Part shown: positions 1-8,800 of the stretch, in pieces | Layout: each line of letters begins with the position of its first letter | Numbering within the stretch: position 1 is the stretch's first letter | Assembly (NCBI RefSeq): GCF_013304735.1 | Contig: NZ_JAAITI010000006.1 | Location: forward strand, 1 to 64,000 | Source of the DNA: Blautia luti | GTDB lineage: Bacteria; Bacillota; Clostridia; Lachnospirales; Lachnospiraceae | Direction of reading: 5' to 3' | DNA length: 64,000 nt | The notes under the pieces: model-generated | Databases searched by the model: none | What the model saw: only the letters and a program-made list of their open reading frames with translations | Told to the model about the DNA's origin: nothing | Position numbers and translations under genes: made by a program

Positions 1-1924
1 CTTCATAGGCTTCTGCCAGTGCATCCAGTCTTTCATTCAGTTCCGAAAGCCACTGGGGATCCTCCAGCTTTTCTTCCAGATAATCCGTGATCTCCGGATA
101 GATACTGCGAAGATGTGGTAAGTCCTCTTCGTCAAAAACAATCTCCGCTACTCCTTCTGCCATATCCCCTTTCATATAGGCAAGAGCCTGGGCGTGTTCT
201 TTTACTGCATTACTTCTTGCCGCATCCAATACAGACTGCGGTGCATATTCACCCTGGTCTAAAAGCTGATGGATACGTCCGCTGACATCTTCCCATGATA
301 AAAATGCCTTATCTAAGATATGGTCTGTAACCGTATGCCCTACTGCGATCTGCATCCCGGTTTCATCAAACCAGACTGAATATTCATTTCCATCAATCTG
401 AAAACCTTTTCCACCTTTACGGTATTCACGCTTCACAAACTCCGTATATTCCTCCGGTGTCTGTTCACTCATGAAATTATAGATGATCCGGAGCTGGCTG
501 GCTTTCCGGTTTCCTCCTGTCCGTAAGATCTCATCAACAACTTGCTCTGGAATCGGAATTTCTCCGGCATAAAGGGCAGCTGCCCTTTCCTCGATCTGCC
601 GTCTTTGTTCATTTGCGGTGGGATATTCGGGCAAAGATAAAGCAGAGGCGATCTCTTCCTCTGCTTTACTCAATCCATCTTCTCTTGTATCTTCGACTAA
701 CTGTATACCAATTCCGTCAAGATGCTCTCTTCCGCTGTTGCCATCAGTGCGTTCATGTGTGCTGTCCATGCCATCGGATCTGCTTCCTTGTCCGGTGCCG
801 GATTCTTCTCCAGTAATTTCTCCATCTGGCTGTCCATTCTCTCCTGTGCTGCTTTCTCGATCTCTGCCAGATGGCTGTTCAGCTTCCCGGTCAGGAACAG
901 GCTCTGATAAAGGCTGTTCTTGTGTTCTTTCAGAAATGTCCTCCGTAGCATCCCATATTTCCCGATCGTCACTTCTTCCTCTTCGACGGTCAGATTCGGA
1001 AACAGGTAATCTCCCTTGCGATGATATGTCAGTTCCATAATCGTTTCCTCCTTCATTTTCAATATTTTCTTCTTTTTTCGTTTCTGCATCCTGATTTTTA
1101 TTTTCGCGTATTAACGTGGTAAAGCTATTATAATTCCTTTCATTGGATTTTTCAACCTCTTTTCTCGCTTCTTCCAGAGAAATTTTATGTACGGTCTTTC
1201 CAATATCAATCAGAATACTCTCACTGAGCTGGCTTGCCGCATTTCCAAGGAAGGTGAGAACTGACAGACGGTTATAATCTGTGATATGCATGAAGTCCTC
1301 TTCTTCCAGAAGTTCCATCGGGTCAAGCCCGCATCGCCTGGAAAGCAGATAGTAAACACTGTCTGTTGCCAGCTGACGAAAATCACTGCGGATCGTCACC
1401 TCATCCAGATCTTCCAGATAAGTACCTTCTACAGCATATTCCAATCCATCCAGGTATTCCTCCAGATTGTCATTGACCATTTCCCTTGCGACCGCCATCA
1501 ATGCGTCCTGCAAAGTTGCCGCATCCTTTTCTTCCAGAGCATAGACTTCTGCCAGATGGGTGAGGATCTCTTCTCTCTGGTGTTCCTGCATCTTCCAAAG
1601 ATATGGGCTTCTGCCTCCGGCTACCATGTGGGTATCCGAAATATCAAACACATAACGAAGTTTGGTATTCTGCCAGGTTTCATCAAACAAGGCAATTCCT
1701 CTTGCACCACGATTTACCCAGCGTAACATCTTTTCATTCCATAGTTCCAGTGATGCACAGGCTGTTGCGTCTGGACGCTGTGCATGGATCAGAAGCTGGT
1801 CTGAAAAAGAATACCGATATAACCTTGATGCTGTGTCCATATAATCCATCCAATCCCCTGGCGAACTGCTCACCGATACGGCATGTTCCTGCGCCAAGTT
1901 TCGGATGTCCTGTAGTTTAGACAT
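1..1924 (-). CDS. Giant SNF2-helicase/antirestriction-like ICE protein, N-terminal part
   Basis: This reading frame stays open from an ATG at 1924 to the left edge, giving the first 641 residues of a longer protein. A GGAGGG ribosome site lies just upstream. The first 150 residues (short motifs LYRYSFSDQLLIHAQRPDAT and WVNRGARGIALFDE) match the N-terminal ArdC-like region of the very large SNF2-type proteins found in Clostridia conjugative elements. Residues about 290 to 400 are a hydrophilic, low-complexity linker rich in E, D, R, S and G; the helicase and methylase-like parts would lie beyond the window. In related elements this protein is thought to handle incoming DNA or counter restriction, which is an inference here. 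The tnpV gene lies inside this gene in another frame. Confidence 0.8.
   Translation of the reverse strand, partial: MSKLQDIRNLAQEHAVSVSSSPGDWMDYMDTASRLYRYSFSDQLLIHAQRPDATACASLELWNEKMLRWVNRGARGIALFDETWQNTKLRYVFDISDTHMVAGGRSPYLWKMQEHQREEILTHLAEVYALEEKDAATLQDALMAVAREMVNDNLEEYLDGLEYAVEGTYLEDLDEVTIRSDFRQLATDSVYYLLSRRCGLDPMELLEEEDFMHITDYNRLSVLTFLGNAASQLSESILIDIGKTVHKISLEEARKEVEKSNERNYNSFTTLIRENKNQDAETKKEENIENEGGNDYGTDISSQGRLPVSESDRRRGRSDDREIWDATEDISERTQEQPLSEPVPDREAEQPSGRDRESSTGENGQPDGEITGEESGTGQGSRSDGMDSTHERTDGNSGREHLDGIGIQLVEDTREDGLSKAEEEIASALSLPEYPTANEQRRQIEERAAALYAGEIPIPEQVVDEILRTGGNRKASQLRIIYNFMSEQTPEEYTEFVKREYRKGGKGFQIDGNEYSVWFDETGMQIAVGHTVTDHILDKAFLSWEDVSGRIHQLLDQGEYAPQSVLDAARSNAVKEHAQALAYMKGDMAEGVAEIVFDEEDLPHLRSIYPEITDYLEEKLEDPQWLSELNERLDALAEAYE
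697..1038 (-). CDS. tnpV: TnpV-family transposon protein, nested in another gene
   Basis: A 113-residue protein starting MELTYHRKGDYLFPNL and ending ILTELVYS, which is the TnpV family (PF14198) as I recognise it. The ATG at 1038 has a perfect AAGGAGG site 8 bases upstream; the longer open frame to 1089 adds only a Lys-rich tail with no better start. The whole gene lies inside the SNF2-type gene on the same strand but in a different frame, where the host frame encodes a low-complexity linker. The function of TnpV proteins is not established. The conserved fold-like sequence in this frame and the poor sequence in the host frame suggest tnpV is the constrained frame. Confidence 0.75.
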   Translation of the reverse strand: MELTYHRKGDYLFPNLTVEEEEVTIGKYGMLRRTFLKEHKNSLYQSLFLTGKLNSHLAEIEKAAQERMDSQMEKLLEKNPAPDKEADPMAWTAHMNALMATAEESILTELVYS

Positions 1925-1989
1925 TTAACTTCCCTCCTGTCAATAAAAAAACAGCCCACTCTTTTTAGAATTGGCTGCATAAAATGTAC

Positions 1990-2018
1990 TTTACTTTTTG
2001 GAGAGAAAATGCTATATT
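1990..2018 (+). promoter_or_regulatory. Promoter of predicted antitoxin RNA
   Basis: A TTTACT -35 box at 1990 to 1995 and a TATATT -10 box at 2013 to 2018 are separated by 17 bp, pointing rightward into the predicted antisense RNA. The start of transcription would be about 2025, just before the GAGTAACCG motif shared with the toxin mRNA leader. Confidence 0.55.
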
Positions 2019-2024
2019 CTAATT

Positions 2025-2132
2025 GAAAAGAGTAACCGCCCACAAGGTGGATGCTCCTGGATTAGGTTTTAATTTATTTTGCTCTCAAAGAGAGCTGCCT
2101 ATCCTGTTGGCAGACAGGGTAGGCTATTTTTT
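2025..2132 (+). ncRNA. Predicted antisense antitoxin RNA of type I TA locus
   Basis: About 108 nt of plus-strand RNA is predicted between a good sigma-A promoter and an intrinsic terminator. It converges on the small toxin gene on the minus strand and would overlap the toxin stop codon and 3' end. It contains a small GCTCTC/GAGAGC hairpin at 2081 to 2095 and the terminator hairpin. Its 5' region carries GAGTAACCG followed by CTCCTGGATT, the same two motifs in the same order found at the 5' end of the toxin mRNA. This layout resembles the convergent par/Fst-type loci. No expression evidence is available. Confidence 0.5.
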
Positions 2133-2133
2133 T
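2097..2133 (+). terminator. Intrinsic terminator of antitoxin RNA
   Basis: Hairpin with arms GCCTATCCTGT and ACAGGGTAGGC, one mismatch, followed by a run of seven T on the plus strand. It overlaps the last codons of the toxin gene. Confidence 0.7.
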
Positions 2134-2225
2134 CGCTTGTTGTCCCTATTATCCAAATAGGCAAGCAAAGCAATCAGAAACGTACCGCCTAAGAACAATA
2201 AGCTCAAGACTTCGTATGTATCCAT
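2124..2225 (-). CDS. Small holin-like membrane toxin (type I TA)
   Basis: A 33-residue peptide begins MDTYEVLSLLFLGG, has one hydrophobic helix (about residues 6 to 23) and ends in a charged tail DNRDNKRKK. Length, the M-x-x-Y-E-x-L start and the tail match the putative holin-like toxin family (Hol_Tox, PF16935). The ATG at 2225 has a GGGAGGTGG site 5 bases upstream. A promoter for it (TTGCTT, 17 bp, TAGAAT) lies at 2316 to 2344, leaving a leader of about 85 nt that contains a CCTCC able to pair with the ribosome site. Related peptides damage the membrane and are silenced by an antisense RNA; that role is inferred here. Confidence 0.65.
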   Translation of the reverse strand: MDTYEVLSLLFLGGTFLIALLAYLDNRDNKRKK

Positions 2226-2315
2226 TCGCTCCACCTCCCTTCTTCTGTATCCCTTAAAGGGGATCTGAAAATCCAGGAGGTTTTTACCAACCCTGTACAC
2301 GGTTACTCCAGTAAT

Positions 2316-2344
2316 ATTCTAACAGGTAACTCTCCGCAAAGCAA
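2316..2344 (-). promoter_or_regulatory. Promoter of holin-like toxin mRNA
   Basis: On the minus strand, TTGCTT (2344 to 2339) and TAGAAT (2321 to 2316) are spaced by 17 bp. Transcription would start near 2309, so the mRNA begins with GAGTAACCG, as does the antitoxin RNA. Confidence 0.5.
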
Positions 2345-2356
2345 TTCCTTTTTACT

Positions 2357-2827
2357 TCATACGGTTTTATATTCTGTTTTTCTCTTATCCTCTGGCCAAT
2401 GCAGTTTCCATTCCAGATATTCCTCTTCTGTGATTCTTCCATCGCTCAGTTTCTGCTTTTTCCCCATCCATTCCTGCAGATAAGACATTGTTTTTTTATC
2501 CCTTATTGTGATTCCAACTGTTTCACTTTCTGAATCATTTAGCAGGAACAGATGAAAAAGCCCTCTATTTTCTTCATCCATCCAGAATAAAGTTTCCATT
2601 AATTCGTCCATTGTCGCAATTCCAGGACTTAAAAAATTTCGGACATCAACTTCCAATATTTCTGCTATCCGGATAAGCGTTTCCTGCTTCGGTGTACGCT
2701 GTCCACTTTCATATTGGGCGATTCTCACATCCGCACTACTTTCCCCATATCCTAATCTGCGTCCCAATTCCTTTTGAGTTATGTTGCGAAACATACGGAT
2801 TTTTCTTATTCTTGCTCCTAATTTCAA
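2357..2827 (-). CDS. XRE-family transcriptional regulator
   Basis: A 156-residue protein with an N-terminal helix-turn-helix (RNITQKELGRRLGYGESS, about residues 13 to 65) and a C-terminal part of unknown role that ends KLHWPEDKRKTEYKTV. I place the start at TTG 2827, six bases after AAGGAG; a longer GTG start at 2866 would sit inside the terminator hairpin of the gene upstream. It lies 63 bp after the adhesin gene on the same strand, between it and the toxin-antitoxin locus. A regulator of the element is likely, but its target is not shown by the sequence. Confidence 0.8.
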   Translation of the reverse strand: MKLGARIRKIRMFRNITQKELGRRLGYGESSADVRIAQYESGQRTPKQETLIRIAEILEVDVRNFLSPGIATMDELMETLFWMDEENRGLFHLFLLNDSESETVGITIRDKKTMSYLQEWMGKKQKLSDGRITEEEYLEWKLHWPEDKRKTEYKTV

Positions 2828-2847
2828 TTTCTTCTCCTTTTCAAAAT

Positions 2848-2871
2848 GGGGCTGTGCAGTAACCACAGCCC
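2848..2871 (-). terminator. Terminator after adhesin gene
   Basis: Perfect GGGGCTGTG/CACAGCCCC hairpin located 20 bases after the adhesin stop codon, followed on the minus strand by ATTTTG. The T run is short, so termination may be partial. Confidence 0.5.
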
Positions 2872-2890
2872 CAGAACACTATTTATATTA

Positions 2891-5800
2891 TCATTTGCGT
2901 TTTCTCTTAACTGTCACTACAGTTCCCAGACATCCTGCTGATACTGCAAGTGCCAGCACAAAAATAGCAATATTTGTATTATCTCCTGTTTTTGGTGAAT
3001 TGGATACAGAAGCCGCATCAGAACCATGGGAACCAGGAGTGCTGACTCCCTGGTTTTCTGATGTTTCCGGAGTGTCTTTTTCCGGAGCTTTCTTATTTGT
3101 CAGATCCAGAGTATATTCAATCACAGGAGTACGGTCATTGACATATTCAAACTGAATCTTATGCTCGGTTTCATCAAGCTGATAGCCATCCAGTGTTTTT
3201 GTTTCTTTCAGGATATATGTGATTGCTTTTTTATACTGCCCATTCTTAAAAGTCGCAATCGGATAATTCTTTGATTCTGCATGGCCAGCACTGTCTGTTA
3301 CCAGAGTTTCCAGAACTTTACCTTTGCTGTCACAAAGGGCAAATTCTACACCTTTCATTGGCTTCTTGGTATCTTTATCCGTTTTATTTAAGATTACCTT
3401 GCCCATTGCCTGTTCATCTTCCATTTTGGCTCCCTGAACATCTCCGGTGTCCTTAACCTCAAATGTCACTTTATTTGCCACAATATAGCCTTTCGGTGCT
3501 GTTTCCTCCAACAACGTATAAGTGCCGACTGAAAGTTTCTCTACATAATGGGGCTGATCACCAGACGTCCAGCTTTCCATAACTTCCTGGTTTTCATTAA
3601 GAATATACAGTTTAGCACCTTTTACCTCGCTGCTTCCATCTGTCATATCAACTTTACTGATCAGAATTTTTGTTGTATCATCCTGCATTTCTACTTTCTG
3701 TATATCTGCAGTATTTTCTACTACAAACGTAATGGATTCTGCAGTTGCATAACCATCAGCAGGAATTGTCTCTGTTAATGTATATTTCTTTCCAACTTCC
3801 AGTTCCTTAATGATGTGTGGTGTGCTTCCGGATGTCCACTCATCCACAACGTTTCCCTCTGAATCGAATACTTTCAGTTTTGCACCTGGTAATTCTTCCC
3901 CGGTTGTAAGATCTGATTTTGTGATTTCAAAAGTAGTTGGCTCATCTTCATAAGTGAACTCAAAGGATACTTCTGCAACCTCTTCTCCCGCATAAGCAAA
4001 ATCAAATTCCTTGATTTCTTCTGTTGTCACAAATCCAGCAGGAGCCTGCACTTCTTTTACATAGTAGCTGCCATTGATTGGAAGATCTGCCGTAAATACA
4101 ATCCTTCCATCCTGATCCGTAGCTTTCTGCTCGATCATGGTATCTGCTTTCAGGATTACTTCGCCTTCTGCATTTAAAATATCATTCTTTGTATAAAGTG
4201 CAAATACTCCGCCTTCCAGAACACGGTCTGTATTTTTTTCTTTCTTAACTACAGTTACTTTTGCTTTCTGGCGGTTATTCTGCCAGTCCTCATCATAAGT
4301 CACAACCGGAGTATTCTGATCACGATAAGTCAGATCAACCTCTCTGATTTCTCCATCCAGAACATATCCATCCGCCGTCTCTTTTTCCTTTACATAATAT
4401 TTGCCTAAAGGAAGATCTTCTGATCTTGCATATCCAAGAGCATCTGTCGTAATTGTTGCTACCAGTTCGTCCTTTTTATAATAATCACTGCTTTCCCCAT
4501 CTGCAGCCTTGATATCCTCCGCTGCATAAATTTCAAAAGTAACATCTTTCAAAGAACCTGTAACATAGCCAAATGCTGCGTCCATGCCGCCTGCCAGCAT
4601 ATCTTTCCAGGTAACTTCTTTGACAAATTCACCTTTTTTATTGATGATGATTCGTCCAACCGGAACAGCATCCTTCATTTCTACTTTTTGAACATCTGCA
4701 GTATCAGAAACTGTAAATTTCACTTCCTCCGCCTGCAGATAACCATATGGTGCAAACTCTTCCCGAAGTGTGTAGGTTTTTCCCACATGGAGTCTTTTTA
4801 TTACATGAGCTTTTCCTTTTACAGAAGTCCATTTTTCTACTTCTTTTCCGTCTGAATCCAAAACCGTCAGTGTTGCTCCGTCAAGTTCCACACCTGTTGT
4901 AATATCTGATTTCGTAAATTCAGTTGTTGTCGGCTCATTCTTAAAAACGGTTTCCAGTTTTACTGTTTTTACTTCCTGTCCCTGATATTTCGCAGTCACC
5001 TCAATCTGCTCATCTGAAGATACAAAACCATCTGGTGCTGCCAGTTCTTTTATATAATAAGTTCCAAATGGCAGATCCTGCTCAAAAACAGTTTTTCCAT
5101 CTTCACCTGTTACCGCTTTTGTAAGCAGTTCGTCTGCTTTTACCAGTACCTTATCCCCTGCTTTTATATCCTCTTTTGCGTAAAGACCAAACTCTGCTCC
5201 AGAAAGCCCTTTCTCATTTTCAGCATCTTTTTTCACAACTGACACTTCTACTTTCTGGCGGTCATTTATAAACTCTGCACTCTGTGAGATCACTGGTGTA
5301 TCCTGGTCTGCATAGACGAAAGAAATCTTCTGTTCTTCTTCATTTAATACAAATCCCTCCGGTGCAGTCTTTTCTACAACTTTGTATTCTCCTAGAGGCA
5401 GATTATCAAGCTCTGCTTTTCCGGATTCATCCGTTGTCAGTTCTGCAACTTTTTCACCCTTTGCATATTTCAGGATTCTTTTTCCTGTGTCATCTTTCTG
5501 GAAATCAGCTGTATAAATATCCTCTGCAGCATACACTTCATATACTGCACCGGAAAGATTCTGAACTTCATACTTAAAATCATTCTTATAGGTCGAAAGA
5601 ACCTCTCCTTTTTTCTGTACAGTGAGTTTTCCTTTCACCGGATGATTCTCATATACAACTTCAATGATTGCATCACCTGATACCGGATCAGTCTGATACA
5701 GGGTATTGGTGTCCACCTGTATTTCGACATAATTTTTGTTAATGGTATAACCGTCCGGTGCTGTTACCTCTTCGATTCTATAATGACCGATTTTTAAATT

Positions 5801-8800
5801 CTGCGGCAGGATCAGATATCCATCTGTATCTGTGAAATAAGAGATATGTGTAACGGTTGTCGGGTATGTAGTTACCTGCTCTACATATTTTTCATGATCC
5901 ATATCATAAATTTTAAACTCTGTTCCCGGAATTAGAACAGATTTTTTAGTCTCATCATCCTGTTTGATAATTTTCAGTTTTGCAGAAAATTCTTTATCCA
6001 AAAGAACTCTCCATGTCTGCGGCTCTGTTGGTTTATTCTCTGTAATCCGGACAATAAAATCATCTACAGGTTTGTAATTATGGGGTGTTGTAGTTTCTCT
6101 CACCAGATATGTTCCATATGGAATTGCAATGGATTTTACATAGCCTTTCTCATTTGTAAAAATTTCCGTTGCTCCATTTTCACCGATCACAACCGGCTCT
6201 GCAGAGGAAAAATCATAATTTTCATCCTCTTTTACCACCAAAGAAGATACCAGATATGCACTAAATCCAGCTCCGGATAGTAATGCAGCATCTGTGTCTC
6301 CATTATTGGCAGCTTTAATAAGTTCAAACGGCTGTTTCTTCACCGTTTCCAGTGAGGTACACTCTTTTTCTACAACCGCTGTCAGATCACCTTCATCACT
6401 GCATACAAGATCATATTCATGCTCGTCTGCCAGATATCCTACGGATGGGGTAATTTCCTTGATGTAATACTCTCCAAGATAAAGATTCTCTATCCTTGCT
6501 TTTCCTTCTTTATCGGTAGTTAGCGTACCAATCTGGCTTCCGGCTTTATAAATAACGCCTGTCTTTCCATCTGGATGGGTAATGTCGTTTCTTGCATAAA
6601 GTCCATACACCGCATTTTCCAGGGAAGCATCTCCCTGTGCCTTATTTTCTTTTGTCTCGGCATCTTTTTTATTCAAAGAGATTGCAGCACTGACCCTGTC
6701 ATTCACAAAAGTATGACTGAAAGAAATTTTTGCCTGTTCATCATTGGTATAACTGAACTGGAAAGAATAAGTATCTTTCTCATTTCTGACATAACCAGCC
6801 GGAGCCTGGACTTCTTTTACATAATAAGAAAATCCCACTGGAAGATCTGCTTTAAATGTTGCTTTTCCATCAGTACCAGTAATTGCAGTCTCAATCAGAG
6901 CATCTTTTTTTACTGCTACTTTTCCATCCACAGTTTTCATATCCTGCGCTGCAAACAGAGCAAAATGCCCTCCGGATAGTGTATTTTCAGTATCTTTGTC
7001 TTTCTTTATCACCTGCACCACTGCTTTCTGACGGTCATTTGTAAAGGTAGTCTCTGAGAAAGCCGCTTCTGCAGTCTGCCCTGCATAAGAAATGGTTACT
7101 TTTTTTGTTTCTTTTGCATTATAAAAATTTTCCGGGGCCTGTGCTTCTGTTACATTATAGCTTCCAAGCGGAAGATTCTTTACCGTTACAGAACCGTCCT
7201 CACCTGTGATCAGATTTTTCGCTACTTCTGCGCCTTTTTTGTAAACTGTTTTTCCACCTGCTGTTACAATATCCTCGGCAGCATATACGTTATAAACGGC
7301 TCCTTTCTGACGGCGTTTCTCATACTGGAATGAAGTTCCATTTTCATCAGATACAGCTCCTACAAAAACTTCTCCCTCTTTATAAACGGTCAGATTTCCT
7401 TTCTGCTCTTTGTCCGTTACAGTCTGTTTGGTTGTACTGCCAACTACTAATTTCACTCCATACGAAGAAGCCTGGACAACATAACCTTCCGGTGCTGTGA
7501 TTTCTTTTAAGTAAACAGTATCCTGTGTCTTGGTAAGAGTTACACGTGAAGAACCATTGCTGTCTGTTGGCGGCATCTTAACAATCAGCTTTGTGCAGGC
7601 GTTATCACTATATACTCCATACACGGCTCCGGCCAGATTTTTTCCAGTATCGCCGTCTTTCTTTGTAATTTCAATAACTGCTTCTTCCGGCCAGTCAACT
7701 GTAATCTGCAGGTCAGAGGAATCTGTATAGTAGCCAAAACCAATGTCCTGTGAACTCTCCAATTTTAAGAGCATTGCATGGAAATCCAAAGGGAAATTAG
7801 ATGTGATCGCATACTTTCCTTTCAGGCTACCCATATTGGCTGTTGTAGCTACAAGATGGAATTTCTCTCCACCCTTTACAGTGACATTTCCAGATGCCGT
7901 TTTTCCTGTGGTTTCATTAACAAGGCTTACTCCGTTCTCCAGATGAATGGTAATGGTAAATGCTTCATTTGCCTTCCAGGTAAAACTTTCTGTTTCCTTT
8001 CCCGTTGCATTAACGGAAAGTCCTGGAAGAAGTTTCATTGCTGTCGGATCAGGCATTTTAGCAAGAGCTGCTTTAATCTCTTTCAGCATATTTTTAGCGG
8101 TTGTAGAAAGCGCACCTCCAAATCCGGATTCGCCATCATATAAATAGTCAACCAGGTAATGCTGCATGGCTCTTGTCTCAGAACTGCATCCATATTTTTC
8201 CATGATGGATTTTACATTATATCCATTGAATGTATGTCCCCATCCTGGACCGCCATATCCATAGAACAAAGCTTTCCGCAGATACTTATCATCTCCGCCC
8301 TCATCCAGTTCAACCATATTTTTATATGTTGTCCCACTTGGAGGTGACTGCATGGAGTGCTGCATACAATACGCATTTACTGTATAAGTCTTTCCGCCTG
8401 CTTTGTAACGAACATATTTGTAGCTGTCATTTCCACCCTGTCCCATAACTGTATCAAACGGATGAAGCTGGCCATCTGAATAATAGTAATATTTATTTGC
8501 TTCAATATTTGTTGCATCATCCCATGGAGTATCGGTTGCAAGTAACATGATACCGTTTTCTGCCTGATCCATGGAAACACTTAGGTCAATGTCATCTGCT
8601 GGCATTTCAAAACTGAATTTATCCGATTCTTCGTGATAAGTCACCTCTGAATACAATAAATCTTCTGTATTCTCTGTCTGGTTTGCCTGTACTTTTGTTG
8701 TTCCTACTGCAATTAAGCTGCCTTGCGGCATATCTCCGGAAAATACAACGGTTTCTCCTGGCTGATACTGTCCATCTTCATGGTTCAGCTCAATATGAAA

